Position numbers and translations under genes: made by a program
Notes under the pieces: model-generated
Seen by the model: only the letters and a program-made list of their open reading frames with translations
Told to the model about the DNA's origin: nothing
The model's database searches: none
Assembly (NCBI RefSeq): GCF_902833045.1
Contig: NZ_CADFDU010000004.1
Coordinates: forward strand, 310,001 to 374,000
Length of the DNA: 64,000 nucleotides
Reading direction: 5' to 3'
Source of the DNA: Burkholderia sp. BCC0322
Lineage (GTDB): Bacteria > Pseudomonadota > Gammaproteobacteria > Burkholderiales > Burkholderiaceae
Shown: positions 34,697-42,081 of the stretch, one piece after another
Layout: each line of letters begins with the position of its first letter
How positions within the stretch are numbered: position 1 is the first letter of the stretch

Positions 34697-35506
34697 TCAC
34701 TCACCGCCAAGCACCGCCCCGCTCTCGGGCAACGTCGCTCCGCCATCGACGACGATCGTCTGCCCCGTGATGTATGCGGCATCCACCGAGGCGAGAAACA
34801 GCATCGCGTTCGCGATATCTTCCGGCTCGCCCATCCGCGCGAGTGGAATGTCGCGCGCGATCTGCGCCGCGACCGACGCGTCGCCGAGATTGCCGGCCGC
34901 CGGCGTGCGGATCATGCCCGGCTCGACGCCGTTGACCGTCACGTTGCGGCGCGCGAGCTCCAGCGCCGCCGCACGAATGAAGCCGTTCACGCCGGCCTTC
35001 GACGCCGCGTAATGCGCGAGCCCCGGATAGACGACGCGCGGCCCCGTTACCGACGACGTGACGAGCAGCCGGCCCGCTCCCGCGCGCTCGAACGGCGGCA
35101 ACGCGGCCTGCGCGAGCCAGAACAGCGCCGACAGGTTGACCGACAGCGTCCGGTCGAGTGTCGGCTCGTCGATCTGCGTGAACGGCGTCAGCGGAAAATA
35201 CGCGGCATTGTGGACGACGACATCGAGCCGGCCGCCGTCACGCTCGACCGCCGCGACCAGTGCGCCCAGTTCATCGCGACTGGCGGCATCCACCCGATAG
35301 GCGCGCGCCTCGCCGCCCGTGCTCGCGAGTGCATCGGCCTGCGCGGCGGCGGCCTCGCCGTTCAGGTCGGCAAGCGCGACGAACGCGCCGGATTCCGCGA
35401 ATCGGCGTGCGATCGCCGCGCCGATCCCCTGCGCGGCGCCCGTGACGAGCACGACACGCCCGCTGAAATCCGCGCGCAAGCGGCCGCTGCCCGGCGCGGC
35501 ATTCAT
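34697..35506 (-). CDS. SDR oxidoreductase (FabG-like)
   Basis: A 269-residue classical SDR: VTGAAQGIGAAIARRF (about 21-36), NAAY, a SSVTG serine region, YAASKAG (Tyr/Lys) and VVDGGATLPESG at the C-terminus. Its ATG overlaps the stop of the MoaF gene (ATGA at 35506-35503), so the two are translationally coupled and likely act on the same compound. An AraC gene is divergent from the pair. Confidence 0.88.
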   Translation of the reverse strand: MNAAPGSGRLRADFSGRVVLVTGAAQGIGAAIARRFAESGAFVALADLNGEAAAAQADALASTGGEARAYRVDAASRDELGALVAAVERDGGRLDVVVHNAAYFPLTPFTQIDEPTLDRTLSVNLSALFWLAQAALPPFERAGAGRLLVTSSVTGPRVVYPGLAHYAASKAGVNGFIRAAALELARRNVTVNGVEPGMIRTPAAGNLGDASVAAQIARDIPLARMGEPEDIANAMLFLASVDAAYITGQTIVVDGGATLPESGAVLGGE

Positions 35507-36387
35507 CGCCGCGCCTCGCCGCCGAACGGATGCACGGTGTCGTTCAGCACCTGCGCGTGGGCGCCGATCGGGAAGTTCGACAGCGTGCCGAAATCGCCAC
35601 CCTGGTAGCCGAAGATCTTGCCGTCGGTCTTGCGCTGCGCGAGGTCGATCAGCACGACGCCGAGCGTGGGCACCACCTTTTCGCGCCACACGAACAGATA
35701 CAGTCCATCTGCAATCCTGAAGTAATGGCAGCGGTCGACGTCGGCCAGCCCGCCTTCGACACCCTGCAGGCATTGCCACGCGTAGAAATTCTCGTTCAGG
35801 TAGATGTGCTCGTAGCATTCGGTCGGGCTGTAGCGATACATCGTCCGCTTGCCGATCAGCTCGCGCGTGGGCCCGTGCAGCGGCCCCGGCTGCGTGTGGC
35901 CGCCGAGCGTGCCGTGCCGGAACCCGGCCTCGACGCCCGTCAGCGGCAGCCCGCGCGCCACCCGTGTGAACGCGTCGATGCGCGTGTCGGCTTCGGTCGG
36001 CAGCACGCCGACGACCGAGGTCCATACCCCGTTGTCGAGATCGATCACGAGACTGACCGACGTCGCGCGGGCGGCCGAATCGATGTAGTCGACGAAGTAC
36101 AGCCCGTCGCGCAGCCGCGTCACGCGGCACGGCTCGCGGCCGCCCGTGTCGGTCGCCGCGTCGCGCCACTGCAGCGCGCCGGGCTCGAACGTATAGACGC
36201 GCCACGCGCCCGATGCATCGCCGAGCGCCAGCGTACGCCCGGCGAGCGCGTCGACGGATGCGAGGATGTTCGCGTCCGGCGCAAAGCCGTCCGCGAGCGC
36301 GCCAACCTGAATGAATACCGGATCCTGTCGTTCCACCTGCCGCCTCCCGCGCAGCTTCAGGCCCGGCGGGCCGTGTACGCTGCTCAT
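35503..36387 (-). CDS. moaF: MoaF family protein
   Basis: A 294-residue MoaF family member. Two related beta-barrel halves are visible, the first with LALGDASGAWRVYTFEPG and the second with ELIGKRTMYRYSPTECYEHIYLNENFYAWQCLQG. MoaF was named from a molybdenum-controlled locus in Klebsiella, but its biochemical role is not settled; small-molecule binding in a lipocalin-like barrel is plausible. The ATG at 36387 has a weak ribosome site. It is first of a two-gene operon with an SDR and divergent from an AraC regulator. Confidence 0.8.
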   Translation of the reverse strand: MSSVHGPPGLKLRGRRQVERQDPVFIQVGALADGFAPDANILASVDALAGRTLALGDASGAWRVYTFEPGALQWRDAATDTGGREPCRVTRLRDGLYFVDYIDSAARATSVSLVIDLDNGVWTSVVGVLPTEADTRIDAFTRVARGLPLTGVEAGFRHGTLGGHTQPGPLHGPTRELIGKRTMYRYSPTECYEHIYLNENFYAWQCLQGVEGGLADVDRCHYFRIADGLYLFVWREKVVPTLGVVLIDLAQRKTDGKIFGYQGGDFGTLSNFPIGAHAQVLNDTVHPFGGEARR

Positions 36388-36506
36388 GTGCACATGGTGC
36401 GGGCTGCGCGCGCCGCGCGGTATCGGCCAAAAGGATGAAGGGCGCACGGCGCCGGAACACGCTAAAGTGCACGAAATCCGCGCCGCGACCGGCGCGAGGA
36501 GCGCAC

Positions 36507-37301
36507 ATGCACCGCGTCACCCATTACCGACGAACCGGCGAAGGCATCGAGGCAATCAGCCTCGAATCCGATCGCGCGTTTCCGCGCCACGCGCACGACG
36601 AATTCGGGGTCGGCGTGATCGTCAGCGGCGCGCACCGGTCGTGGAGCGGCCGCGGGCAGGTCGACGCACTGGCCGGCGACGCGATCATGGTCAACCCGGG
36701 CGAGATGCACGACGGCTCGCCGATCGAGGCCGGCACGGGCCGGCGCTGGCGGATGCTGTACCTCGCGCCCGCGCTGGTCGCGGGCGTCGCGGCCGAAGAA
36801 GGGCTCGGCGGGGTCGAACTGGCGCACCCGGCCGTGCGCGATGCGCGGCTCGCGGCCGCCGTCGGCCGGCTGCATGCACGTATCGTCGCGGGGGAATCCC
36901 AGCCGCTCGCACGCGACGAAGCGCTCGTGATGCTCGTCGCCGGGCTACTCGCCCGGCACGCGAGCCGCACGCTGCCGCCGGCGGGCGTCGCACCGGCGAT
37001 CCGCATCGCCCGGGAACGGCTCGACGCGGCGCCGGCCGCCCCCGTTTCGCTCGCCGAGCTGGCCGACCTGAGCGGCGTCAGCCGCTTCCAGCTGCTGCGC
37101 GGGTTTGCCCGCGAACTCGGCATCACGCCGCACGCCTACCTGATCCAGTCGCGTGCGCGGCTGGCGCGCGCGCTGCTCGCCAGTGGCCTGCCGATCGCCG
37201 ATGCCGCAGCCGAAGCCGGCTTTGCCGACCAGAGCCATCTGACACGTGCGTTCGCGCGCCAGTTCGGGATCACGCCCGGGCGGTTCACGCAGGCCGTTTG
37301 A
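36507..37301 (+). CDS. AraC-family transcriptional regulator
   Basis: A 264-residue AraC protein with an N-terminal cupin effector domain (FPRHAHDEFGVGVIVSG, GDAIMVNPGEMHDG) and a C-terminal double helix-turn-helix (SLAELADLSGVSRFQLLRGF; IADAAAEAGFADQSHLTRAF). GAGGAG precedes the ATG at 36507. It is transcribed away from the MoaF/SDR pair across 119 bp that contain GTGCAC twice. It may control that pair, or the EamA exporter about 200 bp downstream. Confidence 0.88.
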   Translation: MHRVTHYRRTGEGIEAISLESDRAFPRHAHDEFGVGVIVSGAHRSWSGRGQVDALAGDAIMVNPGEMHDGSPIEAGTGRRWRMLYLAPALVAGVAAEEGLGGVELAHPAVRDARLAAAVGRLHARIVAGESQPLARDEALVMLVAGLLARHASRTLPPAGVAPAIRIARERLDAAPAAPVSLAELADLSGVSRFQLLRGFARELGITPHAYLIQSRARLARALLASGLPIADAAAEAGFADQSHLTRAFARQFGITPGRFTQAV

Positions 37302-37499
37302 CGCCGCCGCCATCCGGCGGGACGCGCCGCCAGGCGCACCGACTTCGAAGGCAGCGGCCCCATCGACAGCAGCGGCAACTGTCGCCCACTCCCTTGGCAC
37401 AAGCATGCCGGGCATGCCGAGTTGCGCGCACGCCGGATTCGACACCCCGCCTGCACGCTGCAATTTCGTTCAAGACGCGCACGGCCGCCGTACGCGACG

Positions 37500-38477
37500 A
37501 TGCGGCGCATGAAGACACGACTGATTGGCTATCTCTATCTCGCCGCCGCGATGGCCGGCGTCGGCAGCACCGTCATCGCGAGCCGCCTCGCGGCGGGCGG
37601 CCTGCCGCCGTTCGCGGCCACGGCGCTGCGCTTCCTGATCGCGACGCCGCTGCTGTTCGCGCTGATGCGCGCGCAGCGAATGCGCTGGCCGCGCCTGTCC
37701 ACGCGCGACGCCGTACTGCTCGTCATCCAGGCGGCGGCGGGCGGTGTCGGTTATACGGTGCTGCTGATCTGCGGCACGAAGCTGTCGTCGCCGCTCGATG
37801 CGGGTGTGATGCTCGGCACGCTGCCCGCGATGTCGACGCTGATCGCGGCCGTCGTGCTGCGCGAGCGGCAGACGCCGCGTGACTGGGTGGCCGCCGCGCT
37901 GGCCACGGCCGGCGTGCTGTTCGTCACGTTTGCGCCCGCTCAGGCGCTGCCGTCGCTCCAGACGCTTGCCGGCGATGCGCTGGTGCTGGCCGCCGTCGCG
38001 TGCGAAGCCGTATTCATCCTGCTCAACCGGCGGCTGGCCGCACCGTTGCCGCCGCTGGCGCTGTCCACCGCGATGTCCGGCCTCGGCTTCGTGCTCGCAC
38101 TCGTACCAGCCGCGTTCGAATGGCACGCGGTGGCGAGCGGCTGGACCGTGGGTGCCGTGTCGGCGATCGCCTACTACGCGCTGGTGCCGACCGTGCTCGG
38201 CTACCTGTGCTGGTACGCGGGTTCGGCGCGCACGAGCGGCACCGAGGCCGCGCTGTTCACGGCTGTCGCGCCGGTTTCGGCGGTGCTGTTCGCGGTCGCG
38301 CTGTTCGGCGAAACGCTCAACGGCACGCGGATCGCGGGGATCGCGCTCGTTGTCGCCGGCATGCTCGTCGGCGCGACGCGGCGGCGCGAACCGCCAGTCG
38401 AAGCACGCGATACGCACCCGGCGAATCCGGGTCGGCCGGCCGGCCCCGCGCCCGCCGCGCAGGCCGCCACCGACTGA
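37500..38477 (+). CDS. EamA/DMT-superfamily exporter (RhaT-like)
   Basis: A 325-residue protein with ten hydrophobic segments in two EamA repeats (YLYLAAAMAGVGSTVIASRL; LVLAAVACEAVFILLNRRL) and a Pro/Ala-rich cytoplasmic tail. The family exports amino acids, metabolites or toxic analogues. Start could be 37500 or the ATG at 37509. It follows the AraC regulator on the same strand with about 200 bp between. Confidence 0.85.
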   Translation: MRRMKTRLIGYLYLAAAMAGVGSTVIASRLAAGGLPPFAATALRFLIATPLLFALMRAQRMRWPRLSTRDAVLLVIQAAAGGVGYTVLLICGTKLSSPLDAGVMLGTLPAMSTLIAAVVLRERQTPRDWVAAALATAGVLFVTFAPAQALPSLQTLAGDALVLAAVACEAVFILLNRRLAAPLPPLALSTAMSGLGFVLALVPAAFEWHAVASGWTVGAVSAIAYYALVPTVLGYLCWYAGSARTSGTEAALFTAVAPVSAVLFAVALFGETLNGTRIAGIALVVAGMLVGATRRREPPVEARDTHPANPGRPAGPAPAAQAATD

Positions 38478-38673
38478 CTCGCGCTCATCGCGTCGTGGCG
38501 GAAACCGCGCGGCTGCGCGCCGCCTAGCTCGTCGATCCTCGCGATCACGCCATGCAGCCGGCGACTGTAGGAATGTGTCCGCGCACCGCAAAACCGTTGC
38601 GCACCACCCCGCAAGATGCAATATTCGCGTGGCCGGGATCTTTGACAACCATCGAACGACAATCCGCCACGCA

Positions 38674-39222
38674 ATGAACAGGAAGGAAGCCAAAACAAGA
38701 ATCGCGGTGCTGCTGTCCGCGGGAACGAGGAAGGCCGACGCACTGGCCGAACTGTCCGGACAGGGACTCAAGGATCGCGTGCTCGCGCACCTGATCGCGT
38801 CGCGCCCCGATCCCGAACGCTGCCGCCAGAACAAGCTGCATATCCGGATCCTGGTCGCGCTCGGTATCGCCCAGCTCGCGATCAGCCTCATGCTCGCGTA
38901 CTACTTCTTCGCAACGGGCGCCGCCAACGGCCTCGTGCTGGTGTTCCTTGCGTTGACCGTCCCGCTGTCGCTGCTGTTCATCTGGGGCTTTGCGACCCAT
39001 CGTGTCGGCGCGTACCACGCGTTCATCCTGCTGTCGCTGCTGCAGTTGCCGAAGACCATCGCCGAGCTCGGACGCGATCCGTCGACCGCACTGCCGAGCC
39101 TCGCGATCACGGTCCTGCTGGTGGGCTATGTCTGGTTCGTCCGCAACCGCCTGTTCCCCGACTACGGCTGGCTTACGCCGCGCAAGGTCGAAGGCCGTTA
39201 CGCGTTCGTCGAGCGCGCCTGA
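38674..39222 (+). CDS. Membrane protein of unknown function (182 residues)
   Basis: A 182-residue protein with a basic N-terminal domain of about 55 residues (helical, RKEAKTRIAVLLSAG) followed by four membrane segments (ILVALGIAQLAISLMLAYYFF; LVLVFLALTVPLSLLFIWGF; HAFILLSLLQLPKTI; LAITVLLVGYVWFV). The C-terminus FPDYGWLTPRKVEGRYAFVE is cytoplasmic or periplasmic. I do not recognise the family. It ends just before a strong bidirectional terminator. Confidence 0.72.
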   Translation: MNRKEAKTRIAVLLSAGTRKADALAELSGQGLKDRVLAHLIASRPDPERCRQNKLHIRILVALGIAQLAISLMLAYYFFATGAANGLVLVFLALTVPLSLLFIWGFATHRVGAYHAFILLSLLQLPKTIAELGRDPSTALPSLAITVLLVGYVWFVRNRLFPDYGWLTPRKVEGRYAFVERA

Positions 39223-39252
39223 CGCCGCCGGCATCGAGCGTCGGCCGCAAAA

Positions 39253-39296
39253 AAAGCGCCGGGCCGCCCCGCAATCGCGGGGCGGCCCGGCGCTTT
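39253..39296. terminator. Strong bidirectional rho-independent terminator
   Basis: A perfect 20-bp stem (AAAGCGCCGGGCCGCCCCGC with its complement) and a 4-nt AATC loop, flanked by an A run on the left and TTT on the right. It separates the rightward membrane protein gene from the leftward entericidin gene and would stop both. Confidence 0.9.
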
Positions 39297-39318
39297 CTGC
39301 ATTCCGGAACCGGCCGGC

Positions 39319-39453
39319 TTACTTGGCTTTTTCAGCCGTGTCGCTGATCGCCTGGCCGCCCTTCGAAATGTCCTGTCCCACGCCGGCGACCGTGTTGCAA
39401 CCGGCAAGCGCGGCGGTTACCAGCAGCAGCATTGCAGCAATCGTACGCGTCAT
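39319..39453 (-). CDS. Entericidin EcnA/B family lipoprotein
   Basis: A 44-residue lipoprotein: signal MTRTIAAMLLLVTAALAGC with an LAGC lipobox, then the family body NTVAGVGQDISKGGQAISD. Entericidins are small membrane lipopeptides of a stress-linked antidote/toxin pair in enterics; single copies like this are common in Burkholderia. The ATG at 39453 has AAGGAG 7 bp upstream. The earlier Met at 39459 is too close to that site. Confidence 0.88.
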   Translation of the reverse strand: MTRTIAAMLLLVTAALAGCNTVAGVGQDISKGGQAISDTAEKAK

Positions 39454-39624
39454 TCTCATTCTCCTTGAAATCAACAAGCCCGACGGGCGAATCGTTTGCG
39501 GCGTGGTGCCCGGCAAGATGCAGGGCACGGGGCCTGACCAGATTATACGGAGACGAACGCGGCACGCCAGTACGAATCCGTCGAGTGTCACGTGCGCCAC
39601 ACTGCCCAATCGGGCAGATTTTCC

Positions 39625-39668
39625 TTGACTTCACTGCGCCACGAACTAATATACGCACCGCGTATATT
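39625..39668 (+). promoter_or_regulatory. pyrB-like promoter with overlapping perfect palindrome
   Basis: TTGACT (39625-39630), a 16-bp spacer and TAATAT (39647-39652) form a strong sigma-70 promoter. A perfect 9+9 bp palindrome, AATATACGC-ACC-GCGTATATT (39648-39668), covers the -10 and the start site. A bound dimer would block transcription. The gene that follows encodes a protein with its own helix-turn-helix domain. Confidence 0.7.
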
Positions 39669-39686
39669 TTCCGTCAGGAGCCGCCG

Positions 39687-40982
39687 ATGACCGTTCCCCA
39701 GCAAGCCTTCCTCCGCGACGCCATGCGCCGCCTCAACATGACGCGTGAAGCGTTCGCCAATCGCATCGGCGTCAGCCGGCGCGCGCTCGACACCTGGCTG
39801 CTGCCTGACGACTCGCAGGAATCGCGCGGGATGCCGGAGATCGTCGAGCGCTTCGTGTCGGAAATCGTCGAGCGCTCGGTACCGGAAGGTGGAGGCTATA
39901 CGCAAAGCGTAGATAACCAGGGTCTCGCCAAGCAGTTCTTTTTCGAAGGCAAGCCGCAACTGCTGTCGGTCGACCAGTTCTCGCGGGAATCGGTCGAAGC
40001 GCTGTTTCGCGTGGCCGACGTGATGCAGCCGATCGCGCGCCGCCACAAGATTTCGCGCGTGCTGGAAGGCGCGGTGCTCGGCAACCTGTTCTTCGAGGCC
40101 AGCACGCGTACGCGCGTGTCGTTCGGTGCCGCCTTCTGCCGGCTCGGCGGTTCGGTGTGCGACACGACGGGCTTCACGTTCTCGTCGATGGCCAAGGGCG
40201 AATCGATCTACGACACGAGCCGCGTGATGGCCGGCTACGTCGACGCACTCGTGATCCGCCATCCGGAGAAAGGCTCGGTGGCCGAGTTCGCGCGCGCGAC
40301 CAACCTGCCCGTGATCAACGGCGGCGACGGCCCCGGCGAGCACCCGAGCCAGGCGCTGCTCGATCTCTACACGATCCAGCGCGAGTTCTCGCGGCTCGGC
40401 AAGATCGTCGACGGCGCGCACATCGCGCTGGTCGGCGACCTCAAATACGGCCGCACCGTGCACTCGCTCGTCAAACTGCTCGCGCTGTACCGCGGGCTCA
40501 AGTTCACGCTCGTGTCGCCGCCGACGCTCGAGATGCCGGCCTACATCGTCGATCAGATCGCGACGAACGGCCACGTGATCGAGCAGACGACCGACCTCGC
40601 GGCCGGCCTGCGCGGCGCGGACGTCGTGTATGCGACGCGGATCCAGAAGGAGCGCTTCACCGACGAGTCGTTCGAAGGCTACACGCCGGATTTCCAGATC
40701 AACCAGGCGCTCGTCGATACGGTGTGCAAACCGGACACGCTGATCATGCACCCGCTGCCGCGCGACAGCCGGCCCGGCGCGAACGACCTGTCGGTCGACC
40801 TGAACCGCGACCCGCGCCTCGCGATCTTCCGCCAGACCGACAACGGCATTCCGGTGCGGATGGCGATCTTCGCGGTACTGCTCGGCGTCGAGAACCTCGT
40901 CCAGCATTCGATGCGCGACGCGACGTGGCGCCCGCCGGCGTATCTCGGGCCGGAGGACGCGGTGTTTCACGGGGTCGATTAA
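39687..40982 (+). CDS. pyrB: Aspartate carbamoyltransferase with N-terminal helix-turn-helix domain
   Basis: A 431-residue protein, about 120 residues longer than the E. coli catalytic chain. Residues about 7-62 look like an HTH domain (LNMTREAFANRIGVSRRALDTW), and the enzyme follows from about 75. Carbamoyl-phosphate and aspartate sites are intact: STRTR (139-143), GPGEHPSQALLDL (215-226), LVGDLKYGRTVHSL (248-261) and HPLPR (355-359). It should condense carbamoyl phosphate with aspartate for pyrimidine synthesis. No pyrI or dihydroorotase gene is adjacent. AGGAG lies upstream of the ATG. The palindrome on its promoter suggests autoregulation by the HTH domain. Confidence 0.9.
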   Translation: MTVPQQAFLRDAMRRLNMTREAFANRIGVSRRALDTWLLPDDSQESRGMPEIVERFVSEIVERSVPEGGGYTQSVDNQGLAKQFFFEGKPQLLSVDQFSRESVEALFRVADVMQPIARRHKISRVLEGAVLGNLFFEASTRTRVSFGAAFCRLGGSVCDTTGFTFSSMAKGESIYDTSRVMAGYVDALVIRHPEKGSVAEFARATNLPVINGGDGPGEHPSQALLDLYTIQREFSRLGKIVDGAHIALVGDLKYGRTVHSLVKLLALYRGLKFTLVSPPTLEMPAYIVDQIATNGHVIEQTTDLAAGLRGADVVYATRIQKERFTDESFEGYTPDFQINQALVDTVCKPDTLIMHPLPRDSRPGANDLSVDLNRDPRLAIFRQTDNGIPVRMAIFAVLLGVENLVQHSMRDATWRPPAYLGPEDAVFHGVD

Positions 40983-41040
40983 GACCGAGTAATCGAGGCG
41001 CTGCCCGTCGGGCGCCCCCGGCTGGGCGTCTCGCCCGACA

Positions 41041-41073
41041 AAAAGCGCGCCGCTTGCCCGGCGCGTTTTTTTT
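41041..41073 (+). terminator. Rho-independent terminator after pyrB
   Basis: A CGCGCC/GGCGCG stem is followed by a run of eight T, with an A run on the left side as well. It ends the carbamoyltransferase transcript and could also terminate the leftward toxin-antitoxin unit. Confidence 0.9.
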
Positions 41074-41104
41074 CATGTGCGCCGAACGATTTGGCGACCG
41101 ACGG

Positions 41105-41524
41105 TTACGCCGCCCACGGATCGATCACCCGAAGCCCCATCGCCTCGAACGGCGCGACGTCGCGCGTCGCGACGATCAAGCCGTTCGCCTCCGCGGTCGC
41201 GGCAATGTAGCCGTCGGCCGGCGCAATCGCGTTGCCCGCGGCGCGGGCCCGCGCGCGAATGCTCGCGTACGCTTTGCTTGCCGCATCGTCGAACGGCAGG
41301 ATCCGGCTTCGAAACACCGGCATGACACGATGCTCGATGCTTTGATGCAGCCAGTCCCGCCTGCGCCCTGCCGGCAACATCGCGACACCGAACCGCATTT
41401 CGGCGAGGCTGATCGCGGCCAGAAACAGTGTTTCAACATTCTGGGCGTCGAGCCACGTGATGACGGCCGCGCTCGGCTCGCGCCGCAGCGGCTCGGAAAT
41501 GACGTTGGTATCAACAAGGATCAT
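41105..41524 (-). CDS. PIN-domain toxin (FitB/VapC-like ribonuclease)
   Basis: A 139-residue PIN domain with the acidic residues in place: MILVDTNVISE (D5), SLAEMRFG (E), PADGYIAATA (D) and VATRDVAPFE (D). It should be a Mg2+-dependent ribonuclease that blocks translation when unopposed. Its ATG overlaps the antitoxin stop (ATGA at 41524-41521), so antitoxin is made first. FitB is closest by length and partner type. Confidence 0.9.
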   Translation of the reverse strand: MILVDTNVISEPLRREPSAAVITWLDAQNVETLFLAAISLAEMRFGVAMLPAGRRRDWLHQSIEHRVMPVFRSRILPFDDAASKAYASIRARARAAGNAIAPADGYIAATAEANGLIVATRDVAPFEAMGLRVIDPWAA

Positions 41525-41760
41525 TCGAAGCTCATCGGATCGGTTGGCGTCTTGTCGCGCGGGACGTCGAGATCGACACCGCCTGCCTCCTGCCCGATTT
41601 CCGCCAGCAGCGTGCCAAGCTTGAGACGCCCACCCGGCAGAACGGCCTGCTCGAGGATGTCGCGCACCTCGGCTTCGGTGCTGCGCCCATGCTGGGCCGC
41701 GCGGATCCGAAGGGCACGATGGACCTCGTCGGGCAAATTTCGAACGGTGATCACCGGCAT
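41521..41760 (-). CDS. Ribbon-helix-helix antitoxin (FitA/VapB-like)
   Basis: A 79-residue protein. The N-terminal ribbon-helix-helix (MPVITVRNLPDEVHRALRIRA) binds DNA and is followed by a C-terminal toxin-binding tail (GGVDLDVPRDKTPTDPMSFE). I start it at 41760, since GGAG is 6 bp upstream. Autoregulation with the toxin through the inverted repeat at 41773-41799 is expected. Confidence 0.88.
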   Translation of the reverse strand: MPVITVRNLPDEVHRALRIRAAQHGRSTEAEVRDILEQAVLPGGRLKLGTLLAEIGQEAGGVDLDVPRDKTPTDPMSFE

Positions 41761-41772
41761 GATGCACTCCAT

Positions 41773-41799
41773 TAATATGCTTCCAATGCAGTCATATTA
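41773..41799 (-). promoter_or_regulatory. Toxin-antitoxin operator/promoter
   Basis: TAATATG and CATATTA form a perfect 7-bp inverted repeat with 13 bp between, just ahead of the antitoxin ATG in a locally AT-rich stretch. It fits binding by two ribbon-helix-helix dimers. Confidence 0.6.
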
Positions 41800-41947
41800 G
41801 CATTTTGCTGTCACACGGATGGCACCACGACGCGATCACTCTAACCCGCCCGCCGGGCCCGCCATACTCGGCCATTCGGCCGTCTCCCACGCCTCAACCG
41901 CGCTACAACCACCCCGCAACATTCGTCAACAATCCCCTTACAAACAC

Positions 41948-41969
41948 AAACAAGAACGCTTCTCATTTA
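41948..41969 (+). promoter_or_regulatory. Fur-box candidate
   Basis: On the minus strand AATGAGAA-gcg-TTCTTGTT resembles the dyad of a Fur box (half-sites related to TGAGAAT). It lies about 115 bp ahead of a TonB-dependent siderophore receptor gene, in an AT-rich patch, as expected for iron regulation. Confidence 0.55.
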
Positions 41970-42081
41970 CTCAGAAATTACATAGAATGCCGCCTGAAAA
42001 CAAATCGTAATAATTCCCGGCGGCATGCACATTCCCGCAGCGCACCGCCCCCGGGGCCATACCGCGAGGTCGAAGCGCACC

